Assembly (NCBI GenBank): GCA_958510825.1
Contig: OY294047.1
Coordinates: 52,497,365-52,561,364, forward strand
DNA: 64,000 nucleotides
Source: Brachypterus glaber
Taxonomy: Eukaryota; Arthropoda; Insecta; Coleoptera; Kateretidae
Direction of reading: 5' to 3'
Shown here: positions 34,303 through 45,052 of the stretch, piece after piece
How positions within the stretch are numbered: the stretch's first letter is position 1
How the letters are laid out: the number at the start of each line of letters is the position of its first letter
The notes under the pieces: generated by a model
The model's input: only the letters and a program-made list of their open reading frames with translations
What the model was told of the DNA's origin: nothing
Database searches by the model: none
Translations under genes and position numbers: made by a program

Positions 34303-34730
34303 TAATTATTAAAATACTGCTAAAATTACTTTTTTAAATTTTAAAATATTAAAAAGTAGTAATTTTAGCAGTAATGGATCTTAAAATTTGAATAAGTTGT
34401 AAATTTCATGGGTTAAAAATATAAAAGATTAACTCCAACTTCAATTTTTGCCGAGGGGATAAAAGTTGTAATTTTAGACTAAAAAAAGTTGTGATTTTTG
34501 ACCTTCTCCCCACCCTTCTTCGCTACGGCTCTACTTTCACGGCACATCCATTGATCGCATTTGCTAGTAACTCCTATATTATTTGGGAATAAATCGTACC
34601 AAAAAGTCGCAAACTAGCTAATTAATTGATTACTTCCTGTAGGAATGTAATGTAATTAATGAGAACACATATTTTCCATATTAATTAACTTGAAAACAAG
34701 CCGTAAAGATATGTAATGCTACGCATTTTA

Positions 34731-35475
34731 TTATATACTATTCACAGTAAATGGCATATTTCATTTTCCCAAATATTAAAAAAAAATAATAAAAAATTAA
34801 AAAAATACTTTCTTTTTAAAATCTTTTTTTTTAACGAAATATTTTTGAAAAAAAAATTCAAGAAAGATTTAAAAAAAAAACTTAAAAAAAAGCTTTAAAA
34901 TGTTTTCAATTTTTTTTTTATTTTAATTTTGCAAAAAACGAAAAAAAAAATAGATTTTTTTTCCTAAAAAACATTTTCAAAAAAAAATATTTTTTTTATT
35001 TTTCTTTCGATTTTTGATTTTTTTTTTTGCGAAAAATATATATTTTGTTTTAAATGATAGTTTTTTTAATATTTTTAAAAAGTTTAACCACCCATAATTT
35101 TTTTTGTTTTTCAAAATTGGTAGATTTGATCCTTATAATAAAGGTAATTTTTCCTAAAAAAGTTACGTTTGAATTTTCTTTCAGCTTTTTTCGATTTTTT
35201 TAAGCCCATTAACTTTTTTGTTTTTGGGGGGATTACTTCCAAAAACAATAGGGATCTTCCTGAAAATTTCAAGTAGATCGGATTATTCGTTCTTGAGTTA
35301 ACAAAAATCGTGACATCGCACGGACGGACAGACGGGCATTTTAAAAAAAAGTTGCTTATTTTTTCATAAAACAAATTTATATCCAAGAGTTTTTTGTCTA
35401 GGACGATTTTTGAAAATTTTAGAAAATTCGAAACTACCGTATAATACTTTTCTAGCGCAGGCGCTGTGAATAGTA
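34731..35475. mobile_element. T/A-rich element with CTATTCACAG/CTGTGAATAG ends
   Basis: Left end TATATACTATTCACAG and right end CTGTGAATAGT. Next to the right end a stem TTTTCTAGCGC/GGCGCTG recalls the 20.74 kb copy. The interior is T-runs and A-runs with a TTCTTGAGTTAAC...GACGGACAGACGGGC block at 35290-35337. A 60-codon Lys-rich frame is low complexity and not a gene. Confidence 0.5.
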
Positions 35476-35693
35476 AAATAAGGGATGAGTTCAGTGTTTA
35501 ATGGCCACATATGTGTAAAGTAACATCGGCGAAGTTGCAAACAAACGTCTCGGTTTACAATATATCTAGCTACAACTAGGTTTCTGGTTCATCACACGTG
35601 CTTCTAAATTTTTATGAATACCGGGATAAAGCGGGATAAAGCAATTATTTTATTTTATTTTAGTATTTTACTCGTTTCCTACAGTGTAACATT

Positions 35694-36361
35694 TTACTTT
35701 TCCTACAGTCCTCTATGAAAATGACATTTAGCACACTCTTTTGTTCTTTAGAAAACGCCTCATATCGCACTAGTTTGATATTTTTATATCACACTCGTGT
35801 GATATTTATGTATGGAGGTTTGCCTAATTTTATTTAGATATTTACCTCGTAGATTCTACGAATTTTATTCACCTTGTTTTATAAACCATTTTCCACCTTT
35901 CACCACAGCCTTTTATATCTTTTAAGTATTTTAATCCAAATATTTCTGTTTTTCATGTCAAAAATGAAAACTATAGTTATAAAGTTACTATTTTGACCAT
36001 TACTGTCTAGTCTAGACAGTCTAGATCTTATAAAAATTACCTAATTTTTTATTTAGTTACCTTACATTACATAAAAAAGATCAAAATACACAGTATTTCT
36101 CTTATAAAATGTAAAATTCAAAACTCAAGTTTGAATTTATTTAGAAATAGGCAACCCATTAAACAGCTTGTATTGTATTAAATATAAAACCAAGAAAACT
36201 AAAGCTAAATGAAAATCATATTTCCTATTTGACATACCTACATATATAAATTTGTATACTCTTTATAATTATTTTGTGCTTTGATTTTCTTAAAAATTAA
36301 TAAAAATTAGAAAATTTTAAAATAAGAAACTTCATATTTGTTTGGGATCGTAGGAAAAATA
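35694..36361 (-). mobile_element. Repeat family P, copy 2 (minus strand)
   Basis: Reverse-complement match to 14760-15505. Ends in GGATCGTAGGAAAAATAG, directly joined to the hairpin module at 36344. Confidence 0.7.
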
Positions 36362-36455
36362 GTTACCATAACTCGTTGCAAAGTGCAAACCTTCCCACTC
36401 GCGTGAAATATGTCACTTTCCACACTAGTTATGTAATATACTATTTTCTAAGACC
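36344..36455. repeat. Hairpin module 1 with shared flanks
   Basis: Flank GGATCGTAGGAAAAATAG on the left and TAATATACTATTTTCTAAGACC on the right are rough inverted copies. The core between them (CATAACTCGT...ACTAGTTATG) is an imperfect stem containing CACTCGCGTG. Confidence 0.65.
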
Positions 36456-36629
36456 TAGTTAGTAGTTAGTGCCTATTTCCCACCCGTTGCCTATGACAAC
36501 GGCTGGAAAGTGACGATCAGTTGATTTTACATATCTGCTGTCAGAAAATTAGTAAACGTCAAACACATAACCTCAAATTGACAAACTAATTTTAAGATAA
36601 TTTTTGAGTTTTTTTATATTTAGGTGTTA

Positions 36630-36774
36630 GGTCGTAGGAAAAATAGTATACGCACCTCGACCCAAACCATTTCAGTGCACATCGAGTGCTTTTTTTACTC
36701 GGCTGCGCGTCGTAAAAAAATCACTCTCGGGCATTAAAAACTAGGTTCGCGTACTCGGTGCGTAATATACTATT
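36630..36774. repeat. Hairpin module 2 with shared flanks
   Basis: GGTCGTAGGAAAAATAGTAT on the left and TAATATACTATT on the right, as in module 1. The core is quite different (CGCACCTCGACCC...GTACTCGGTGCG). Confidence 0.65.
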
Positions 36775-36860
36775 AATTTGATGATGCCAGTTTTTGACAC
36801 ACTCTGTAACCATGTAACTTGGTCCTTTTTTGAATAAAATTTTCTAATGTTTACAGGAAG

Positions 36861-37070
36861 ATAACTACCAAAAGCAAGAGAGTAAATTAAAAATCGCACA
36901 GTTAATATTTTTACAACAGGTTTGAATAGTATATGTTTGTCTATAGAATATAGTTATGTTTTATAAAATAAACTACGCAGTATATTCGCACATCCAATAT
37001 TTGAATCTGTTTTGAAAATATTCACTGTGCGATTTTTAATTTACTATCTTGCTTAAAAAAAAAGACTGTT
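36861..37070. mobile_element. TIR element K, copy 2
   Basis: Arms AAAGCAAGAGAGTAAATTAA and TTTAATTTACTATCTTGCTT match the 31579 element. The middle (TGCGAATATACTGCGTAG complement) is in the opposite orientation to that copy. Confidence 0.75.
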
Positions 37071-37926
37071 GTGTGACGTCGAAAGGTCCCATTCGGTGAT
37101 ATGGGATTGCCTCCGTAACATCGCCTTTATGATATTAATTAAGTGGACTGCGAATAGGTATTAATGATTGAAAAGAATATTAAAGACAAAACGACAGTTC
37201 CAATAATATATATGGTAATCCTACCTTAGTTACAGCATTCAGCACGACAGGTCATGACCGCCATTTCTTCACAGGAGACACCACATAATTGGAAACTGAT
37301 GTACGCGAATTAAAGTTTGTTTGACCAGTGTAGGTATACACTACTAATTATTTAAATACATATGTGTATATGGAACTTATTTCTATAGTTTGCAGCCGTA
37401 AAATATGGTAAATTCTAACGAAATGCCCGGCGCGTGGTATATTCGTCAGCGGATTTGAGTATATTTTTATTGACACGCATCGATCGTTCTCGAGAGTCAA
37501 ATTGCGACTGTCCGGAAGGCTGGTCCGAACTCAAGCGCAGAAAAGCTAGGAGGTTTTCAGCGCGTTACTTACAAAAATAGAATCAATTCAAAATAAAATA
37601 TTATTTTTGAATTATAACTAAGTAAAGAAATTAAATGAAATTATGTATAATAAAACCCAAATTAAAAATAAATACAAACACAGAAATGTGGTTGTAACAA
37701 AGACCATAGTTTAAAAAAATCTTGGACGGTTTTCATGCAGGAAGAAAAGTTTTACCAGAAAATGTGGAGATCGCGGGATGGATGGTAGGGATGGTAGGGA
37801 TTTTCTCATTGATTGTGAACATTCTGTAGTAGAGCAATGCAATTTCTTTATTTCACTTGTTGACTAGTGTTATCAAACAATTTTCAATTTAGTAGTATCA
37901 ACCACAGCCTCCCTTAAATCTTTCAC
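37071..37926. other. Stretch with no identified repeat
   Basis: Less repetitive within this window and somewhat richer in GC at 37420-37570. No ORF or RNA recognised. It could be intron or flank of the exon-like patch that follows. Confidence 0.4.
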
Positions 37927-38153
37927 CTCCAAACCCACAAAAAGGTCACTCCGCGAGCACCCTCCAAGTCCCTATGGTAAATATCCGACTTTATCGCTCT
38001 CATTAAATCGTATAAATTATCGGCCTCCTGCTCGCAGGCCCGCATTTGCTTGCAGGATAATTCTTCCCCGGGGACCCCCCAACCGTTTCGCACTTTCGCC
38101 GAAAACTCCCGTAACGGAGAACCGGGAGAGTTACGACAGGAGGCGTGGAGAAA
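37927..38153 (-). CDS. Candidate internal exon of an unrecognised host gene
   Basis: On the minus strand a 75-codon open stretch (FLHASCRNSPGSPLREF...RACEQEADNLYDLMRAIKSD...GARGVTFLWVW) is bounded by a plausible acceptor (GATTTGCAG just upstream) and donor (GGAG|GTGAAAG, GT at 37926-37925). The residue mix is complex and protein-like, and local GC is clearly higher than in the surrounding DNA. The frame closes with TGA immediately past the donor, as expected for an exon. No ATG begins it. I do not recognise the protein. Alternatives are a chance frame or an old transposon piece. Confidence 0.4.
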
Positions 38154-38602
38154 CTGCAAATCGGCCTAGTTTAAATCGTGCGTGTATTATCCTAAATTTA
38201 GCTGATCGCAAATGGGTTACTAAATTATTTAAATGACTTTAAGGGTATTATTTAGTTGCTAACGTCGCTCTTTTCCCTATTTTTTATTTTTAATATAATA
38301 TATTTAACTTTTACGAAAACTACCCCCCGCCCCTCAGAATACAAGGCTTTCCGGAATTTTTAAAATTTTCAAAATGAGAAAGCAATATATATTTAGTTTT
38401 TTATTCGAAAGGATATTTTTTTGTGTGTAGTAATTTAAATCTGTATTATCCTTATACGCGTATAACAGTTTATCTCCTAAAATGCAGATTCAAAATACAG
38501 ACGTAAAAACAACTAGTGTAATAAAGAGTCTAAACACGCAATGTTTTTTTATCCATCTCTTTTTCTCCCATTTTCCCTCACAAATCCTTTACATTCATCC
38601 AG

Positions 38603-38676
38603 ACGGGTCCATCAGGATTTACAATGAAAAACAAAAGCATCCAAATGTGACTTCCCTGACCGAAAGGAACCTTAAG
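38603..38676 (+). CDS. Weak candidate exon (plus strand)
   Basis: Open frame around HPDGSIRIYNEKQKHPNVTS followed by LTERNLK. It has a pyrimidine-rich tract and CCAG before 38603 and AAG|GTAAAA after 38676. It is short and on the opposite strand to the candidate at 37927, so both would not belong to one gene. Could be coincidence. Confidence 0.22.
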
Positions 38677-38792
38677 GTAAAAAATATTTTTTTAAGATGG
38701 TTATGGACGAAAGTTTTTTGAGTTGGTAGGTACTCCTTTTTTCAGAGAAAGGGACCGAAAGCCAAGCACATTCACAAGTATAATCTTACACT

Positions 38793-38957
38793 ATAGTTCA
38801 TTTTTGTGGACCTGATGCGCACCGTAACCCCACTCAAATTAAACTATTTCATAAAACTACAACTGCCTAACGGAAGCCACTTTTGACATCAGTCAAAACA
38901 AAAATAAGAAAATCAGTGCGCATGCGCTGGATTCTTCTCATTACTGCGGTGAGTGAA
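38793..38957 (+). mobile_element. Right-end fragment of TIR element T
   Basis: Matches 10874-11030: GACCTGATGCGCACCGTAAC, AAACTATTTCATAAAACTAC and TTCTTCTCATTACTGCGG. The terminal AATCGTCT is degraded and no left end is present. Confidence 0.75.
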
Positions 38958-38959
38958 TT

Positions 38960-39715
38960 GTAGAAAATGTACCACATTTGAAATTCTACTGTCAATTTAT
39001 TTGACAATTAATTACCATCATGTTCAATACACATTTTTATTGATGTCAATAACTTGACAGGTGGTAACGTAACCTCAAAAAAAAATAGAAATTATTTGTT
39101 TTCTTAATTTTTGCACAATATTTCCGTTCAAAAAGCATTGGCTGCGTTCAATGGAAACAGCAAAACTCATCGAAACTCGTCGAAACCTGTCAAATCACTA
39201 CTGAACGCTATGATGAGTTTCGATTGACAGATATCGCGGCAATCATTCCTCATCAACGTTTTGAGATGATTACTTTTGACCGATTTTTTAAAAGCGCGGG
39301 AATGTACTTTTTGTGTGTATTTCCAACCACAAATGGTGGTTGTGACAAGTGACAGATATTAGCCGTTCAGTTTGCTAGCAATACTTATCATTTGATGACT
39401 TTTGATTAGTTTTGCTACAGTCGAAACTATTTCTATTGCAAGCCCTTTTCGCATGGTCGGTCACAAATTAAGAGGTTTTTATTAAAAAAAATTCTACAAT
39501 GCACATCACTGCTATTAACGATTGACTTTTTTTCCGGGTTAATTAAACCTTTTTATTTGTTTCTTTGCACGAACCACTGCGTTATTTTTTAATTACAATT
39601 TTTTTTTGGAAAGACCAAGCTGGACTTAGATTAACAAATTCTTGATTTAAACTCAAGAATAAAAACAATTTTTCTTCTAAAAGTACATAAATAAAAACAA
39701 AAGAGGAACAAAATT
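38960..39715. other. Unannotated stretch
   Basis: No repeat copy or gene recognised. Confidence 0.45.
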
Positions 39716-40356
39716 GTTTTTCTTCAAGCGTACTAAAATGTTCATATTTTATAACTGAACACACTAGTTAGAAGTGATCTATTTTTTTACAGTAAAAAAA
39801 TGAGTTCATTGTTGTACGCCGTAAAAAAAAGTTATTTAGCAAAACTACCACTGGCGGCAGCACTCTTTGACTTTGATGACAGCCATACTTCAAACTTGTT
39901 TGTTTATTATGTAAACAGGTGGTTGACTCAAGATTCTGTGCAAAAACCTTGTGTGAAATTGATTAAAAATGATTGAAGAAGAATATATGGTTTATACACC
40001 TACAAATCTCTCCGAAATGCTACATTAGACAAGTTACCATCGAAATCGCGAAAAGTGTACGATTTAGCCTACGAAAAAAAATTAAACTGATATAAGGAAG
40101 GTTTAAGTTTATTTCGAAAGTGTTTTATTGGCCTATTTTAATAAAAAAAAAAACATTATTACTGAATAAATTAAATTCAAAAATTAATATTTAAAAAAAT
40201 ATATATAGGATGCTTGAAGAAAAAATAGTAAGTTTCACTCAGAGGAAAACTGCTTTTTTTACTCGTCTGTAGTTTACGGACTTTTCGCGTCGTCCGTAAA
40301 TTCTACAGACTAGTAAAAAAAGCTTTACTTTTCTTCTTAGTAAAACAATATACTAT
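39716..40356 (-). mobile_element. Repeat family C, copy 1 (minus strand)
   Basis: Matches 57903-58470 and 62622-63148 in reverse. Shared blocks: TACGGCGTACAACAATGAAC, CACTGGCGGCAGCACTCTTT, TCTCCGAAAT and GGATGCTTGAAGAAAAAATA. A stem near 40260-40320 pairs GTCTGTAG..TACGGAC with GTCCGTA..CTACAGAC. The outer end is CAATATACTAT. Non-coding. Confidence 0.8.
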
Positions 40357-40869
40357 ATTTTTGTAATAAAAGATTTTAAAAGTAATTTTTTCTTATTTAG
40401 AGCTGCTGAATTATACCAGTTAACCAAAAATAATTAATAAAAAACTACAGTGTCCCAGTGTAATATTTTTGGGGAGTAAAATTTTCTTGTAAGCATTTGA
40501 GTTGAAATGTACACTTGAATAATTCGACAAACGGCTTACCAAAGTTTGAAACACATATACATATCCATATTTATATAATATTAAGCTTTGATCAATTATA
40601 AACCTAGCCCCTAAACTTGTATACGTACTAGGTACTATCTGAGTGTTTAAACTTATGAGGATACATGAAATTTCCTTTGAAATGAAACTTGATTAAGCAG
40701 TTTCTAGAGTAAAGCAAACTATTCTCTAACCTAAGGTAACACAACTTTTTGTTTGGAGTTAAATTACTATATATGATTTCATTTTACTAATTTTGGGTCG
40801 CTGAAGAGAGAAATAAAGCCAAAAGGTCAAACAATTTTTTTGACAACATCTTTTGATTTTAATTTCCTT
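40357..40869. other. Unannotated stretch
   Basis: No gene or repeat copy recognised. Confidence 0.45.
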
Positions 40870-40968
40870 TGGACTCGAAAATAACGTTTTTTGAGGTTAT
40901 TTCCAAAACTAATCGGGTGATAATTTGACCTCAAATTTGGATTCAGCGCCTCAAAATACATATAAATA
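40870..40968 (-). repeat. Family O arm left of the LINE
   Basis: The reverse complement (ATGTATTTTGAGGCGCTGAA, TTTGAGGTCAAA, CAAAAAACGTTATTT) matches 43986-44084, so the LINE sits between inverted copies. Confidence 0.75.
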
Positions 40969-40970
40969 CA

Positions 40971-43571
40971 ATGGTCTCCGAAAAAATTCTTAACCCTTTT
41001 TATGTATATATAATATTTCACTGTAATAAAATTACCTTTGGTCTAACTGCTTCATACAGACTCCCAGATACAGATCCTTCTAGATATATTGAGGATATCT
41101 CTAATTTTTTTTCAGTTGCTAGCCGCGAAAATATCGAAATATTTGTAGGAGATATTAATATTGATATCTCTAAGCCAAATCAAAAACCAAATAGCGATTA
41201 CTTAGATTTATTGGAGTCCCTGGGTTACCAATCTTATATAAATAAATACACACGAATTAAATCAAATACACAAACTACAATAGATCATATTTTTATTAAA
41301 AAACAGGTAGATTTCAATAAAATATTAATAAAACCCGCAGTGTTTCAAACCGACATCACAGATCATTATGCAGTTTTTGCCTCTTTTAACATAGACAGAA
41401 CTCCTGAAGTTCAAAAAAAAGAAAATTTTATTAATAAAATTGATTATAAAAAATTATTCGGTTTATTAAAAGATGAGACTTGGGATTCTGTCTATGAACA
41501 GGATGAGGCAAATATATGCAATGATATTTTCACTGACATTCTTAACAAACACACTGCTTCTTGTACTAAAAAAATTACTATTATTCAAAAAAATACAAAG
41601 ATTAAGGCATGGATAACACAGGGACTAATAAACTCTATAAAGCATAGGGATAAATTAAAAAGAAAGTTATTAAAAAATTATTCCGATGAATCTAAACTCG
41701 AATATAACAGATACAGAAATTTTTTGTCTAATTTGTTAAGAAACCAAAAAAATAACTTCTATAAATATAAAATAGAAAATTGTAACAATGATTACAAAAA
41801 AATATGGAGCGTAATTTCTGATGCAACAAATAGTAGTTACAAAAGTAATCATATTGGCAATATTTTAGCTGAAAATAATGAGACAATAACTGATAACAAA
41901 AAAAAAGCAGATACTTTTAACAAATTTTTTGTTAATATTGGACAAAAAATGGCTGGCAACATTCAAAAATTAAAAAAAAATCAGGTAAAAAAGGATCCAT
42001 TATTGGAATCTATGTTTTTGCGGCCGGTAACTGAGAATGATATTATGGGTTTTATATCTAAATTAAAGAGTAACTCATCGCCTGGCAAAGATGGGATCAC
42101 AGGTAAATTACTTAAAAAAATTCATACCTACATAAGTAAACCACTAACTTACTGTATAAATCTTTGTTTTAAAACTGGTGTAGTTCCAAATAAATGGAAA
42201 GAATCTACTGTTACCCCAATCTACAAGGCAGGCGACAAAACACAATGTACAAACTATAGGCCAATAAGTGTTATAAGTAATCTAGGAAAAATATTTGAAC
42301 TTAGTTTTAAATCTAGACTAGTTAATTATTTAGAAAAACACAAATTAATTTCTAATCACCAATACGGATTTAGACCAGGTTTTAGTACAGAACATGCCGT
42401 AAATGAGTTCATTAATTTCTTAGTAAAAAAACTCAACTTAAGTAAAAAGTGTTTGGCGGTATTTTTGGATTTGCAAAAGGCGTTTGATACTGTTCCATAT
42501 GACTTGTTAATAGAGATGCTTGAGAATATGGGTGTTAGAGGTATAGCTCTAAACTTAATGAAAAATTATCTATCAAACAGACAACAATATGTTAAAGTTC
42601 AAAACTCATTAAGTGAATCATACACCGTGACCATGGGAATACCACAAGGAACTGTTTTAGGTCCTATATTATTTTTAATATTTATAAATGGAATGTCAAA
42701 CATAAATATAAACGCTCATTTAATATCATATGCTGACGATACAGTAATAATATTTTATAGTGACTCTTGGGAATCTGTTTTTAAAATTGCTGAAAAAAAT
42801 ATGGTCATGGTGTATGAATGGTTATGCCATAATAAATTAAGCTTAAATATCAGTAAAACCAAGTTTATAGCCTTCTCTTGCTATCAAAACGACCAGCCAA
42901 ATATTGCAAATCTAAAAATACACGACCAAGACTGCACTTTAAGAAACTGCACTTGTAAGGAAATTCATAAAGTTGATAAAATTAAATATCTTGGGGTAAC
43001 AGTAGACCAGTTTTTGAGATGGGATAAGCACGTTCACGATATTTGTAAGAAATTACGTTTTGTCCGTCATAAAATCTATATTCTTAGAGATATTCTCAAT
43101 ATAAAAAATTTAAAAATAGTGTATACATCCTTGGTGGAATCTGTACTGAGATACTGTATAACTGCATGGGGTGGTATGTATCAATGCCATCTAAAAACTT
43201 TAGAAACACTACAAAACTCTATTATTAAGATTATGTTTAGAAAACCGTATTTATACTCAACAAATAAGTTATACATAGAATCAGAAATACTTAACGTTAG
43301 AAACCTGTATGCATTTAAGTGTTTAGTCTGGAACTTTAATAGAATAAATGATAATAGAGTATATAATACTAGAGCTAACATTAATTTAATTGAAAACCTA
43401 CCCTTAATTAAAAAAAATCATTTTCAAAAATTTATGTCATTTACCAATATCAAATTTTGGAATCTTATACCTATGCATATAAAACAAATTAAACGCTTAA
43501 AACAATTTAAAATAACATTAAAACAATTTATTTTGCAACAACCGTATATTTTTGAAACAATTTTTGAATAA
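40971..43571 (+). CDS. LINE polyprotein: partial AP-endonuclease + reverse transcriptase
   Basis: An 866-codon uninterrupted frame. The C-terminal half of an endonuclease/exonuclease/phosphatase domain is seen at residues ~27-140: GDIN at 60-63, TIDHI around 103-107 and TDH at 130-132. After a linker, RT runs about 345-640: SPGKDG near 370-375, QYGFRPG 464-470, FLDLQKAFD 498-507 with catalytic D500, GIPQG 556-560 and YADD 587-590. A Cys/His-containing tail with YLGV follows. No RNase H domain and no ORF1. The first ~25 residues come from the upstream junction, so the ATG is probably not native. Best placed in the Jockey/CR1 group. Intact RT motifs suggest a fairly young copy, but the missing endonuclease N-terminus makes it non-autonomous. 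Confidence 0.93.
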   Translation: MVSEKILNPFYVYIIFHCNKITFGLTASYRLPDTDPSRYIEDISNFFSVASRENIEIFVGDINIDISKPNQKPNSDYLDLLESLGYQSYINKYTRIKSNTQTTIDHIFIKKQVDFNKILIKPAVFQTDITDHYAVFASFNIDRTPEVQKKENFINKIDYKKLFGLLKDETWDSVYEQDEANICNDIFTDILNKHTASCTKKITIIQKNTKIKAWITQGLINSIKHRDKLKRKLLKNYSDESKLEYNRYRNFLSNLLRNQKNNFYKYKIENCNNDYKKIWSVISDATNSSYKSNHIGNILAENNETITDNKKKADTFNKFFVNIGQKMAGNIQKLKKNQVKKDPLLESMFLRPVTENDIMGFISKLKSNSSPGKDGITGKLLKKIHTYISKPLTYCINLCFKTGVVPNKWKESTVTPIYKAGDKTQCTNYRPISVISNLGKIFELSFKSRLVNYLEKHKLISNHQYGFRPGFSTEHAVNEFINFLVKKLNLSKKCLAVFLDLQKAFDTVPYDLLIEMLENMGVRGIALNLMKNYLSNRQQYVKVQNSLSESYTVTMGIPQGTVLGPILFLIFINGMSNININAHLISYADDTVIIFYSDSWESVFKIAEKNMVMVYEWLCHNKLSLNISKTKFIAFSCYQNDQPNIANLKIHDQDCTLRNCTCKEIHKVDKIKYLGVTVDQFLRWDKHVHDICKKLRFVRHKIYILRDILNIKNLKIVYTSLVESVLRYCITAWGGMYQCHLKTLETLQNSIIKIMFRKPYLYSTNKLYIESEILNVRNLYAFKCLVWNFNRINDNRVYNTRANINLIENLPLIKKNHFQKFMSFTNIKFWNLIPMHIKQIKRLKQFKITLKQFILQQPYIFETIFE

Positions 43572-43876
43572 TTTTAAACAATTTTTTGAGTACATAAAAT
43601 AGGTGATAATTTACAAAATTTTACCCTGAGCTCTTTCTTTTCACACACATTCTTCATTCCCTCTCTCTCTCTCTCTCTCTCTCTTACTCCGCGCGCTATA
43701 ATACAGCATAAAATTAAAATTTGTAATATACATATAGAACAATAAAATTAATATAATTTTAGGAGTATAAGTGTGCAACACAAGCAGTTCTGCTTAGGCT
43801 ACATTTATCACTCGTAATATTTTGTCTAATCTAGCTTAGTTATTCTACACAATAATTTGTTATAACATATTTTATA

Positions 43877-43916
<40 letters not shown>

Positions 43917-43918
43917 AT
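41000..43918 (+). mobile_element. 5'-truncated non-LTR retrotransposon with (AAAT)n tail
   Basis: Contains the polyprotein ORF, about 300 bp of 3' untranslated region with a (TC)n run at 43658-43684, and an (AAAT)n tail at 43877-43918. The exact 5' junction lies somewhere in 40975-41045. I could not identify a clear target duplication. Confidence 0.85.
43658..43684. repeat. (CT)n microsatellite
   Basis: About 13 CT units in the LINE 3' untranslated region. Confidence 0.95.
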
Positions 43919-43985
43919 GTGTGACTACGTGTGTGGCCACAAAAAGAAAAAAAAAGGTCCAGATTTCTTTTGGAAACTATTATAT

Positions 43986-44084
43986 TCCTATGTATTTTGA
44001 GGCGCTGAATCCGAATTTGAGGTCAAAATAGCATCATCGGATTATTTTTGGAGACAACCCCAAAAAACGTTATTTCCATACTGG
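43986..44084 (+). repeat. Family O arm right of the LINE
   Basis: Inverted partner of 40870-40968. It is followed within a few bases by the minus-strand family E copy. Confidence 0.75.
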
Positions 44085-44087
44085 AAT

Positions 44088-44392
44088 AGTTATTTATGGT
44101 ACTAGTGGGTAAAGTAAGATATTGCCCATGAGAAAATTAACCTTTGAGGCGTCAGCCAAGCAGGGTAATTTTCGAGAGGGCAATATCGGTTTACCCATGA
44201 GTGCCATACAAGGTTTTATCCAATAAATAGCTTGGGAATTCATATTTTTATTAAAAATTTTAATGACATTTACAAGAAAATAATTTGACAAGTGACAGTT
44301 GAGTGGGTAAAATAAATAATTATCCACTCAATAAAGTAAAAGCCATAAAATAAAGCTGGTAATTGTCTTATTATCTGTATGTATTGGATAAA
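44088..44392 (-). mobile_element. Repeat family E, copy 3 (minus strand)
   Basis: Reverse-complement match to 11613-11880 and 20030-20318. The hairpin loop has extra material: TTGCCCATGAGAAAATTA pairs with TAATTTTCGAGAGGGCAA, 44123-44189. Confidence 0.8.
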
Positions 44393-44632
44393 ATAATAAA
44401 TGTGCCTTGTGAGCTGTCAACAAATGTGTTTTGTGATTGTTTATTTGCGTATGTGAAACTTCAGTTTTATATAATTGTGCTTTTCTTGTGAAATTCAAGA
44501 AAAACTATTTGTGGCAAATATGAAAAGAACTGAAAAACTAAGTATTATATTATTATTTTCTTCATTTGAATTCAAACATCTAGGTTTCAAAAAAATTAGT
44601 ACTTATTTTAAAATAAAACCAGTTGCGAATAA

Positions 44633-44711
44633 AATAGTATACAGGTCTCCCGGAAAATGGTACTTTTCCTCGACCTATAAATGGTCTCGAGTCGACCTGT
44701 AATCTACTATT
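44633..44711. repeat. Hairpin module 4 (AATAGTATACAGGTC ... GACCTGT)
   Basis: AATAGTATACAGGTC at 44633 pairs with GACCTGTAATCTACTATT at 44694-44711. The inner part also pairs in patches (CGACC/GGTCTCG). No similarity to the other module cores. Confidence 0.6.
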
Positions 44712-44764
44712 ATCAGTGCAAGGTTTCGGAACGCACTAAGGTCCTAAAAAAATCAATTTGTGTA

Positions 44765-44804
44765 ATTAGAGGTCTAACACGTCAGGGCGTGTCAGACCTC
44801 TAAT
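44765..44804. repeat. Hairpin, 17-bp arms
   Basis: ATTAGAGGTCTAACACG pairs with CGTGTCAGACCTCTAAT with one G-U/mismatch and a 6-base loop. No T-run follows, so I do not call it a terminator. Confidence 0.8.
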
Positions 44805-45052
44805 AATTGCTAAATCGCTCCGTCGTTATAAGAGCTGATCACTGATAAGTCATTAGCCGAGGGCGATATCCAAGTCCAGCTGTCAGTTTACGTAAACTCG
44901 TTATTGTTCACATTGATATGGTCCACAAACGACAATAATTGAACCATCACTCAACAGGCATCGGCTATCTTGGATTTGTAATCGACAAGATAATTAATGG
45001 CAATGTCACACTGTAATACACTTTTAGCAACCTTAAAAAAATATAAACTCTC

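Noticed and set aside
34716..34898. 60-codon Lys/Phe-rich frame
   Set aside because: Encoded by A-runs and T-runs inside a repeat; low complexity.
44765..44804. Hairpin as a transcription terminator
   Set aside because: No T-run follows and this is a eukaryotic context; left as a structural repeat.
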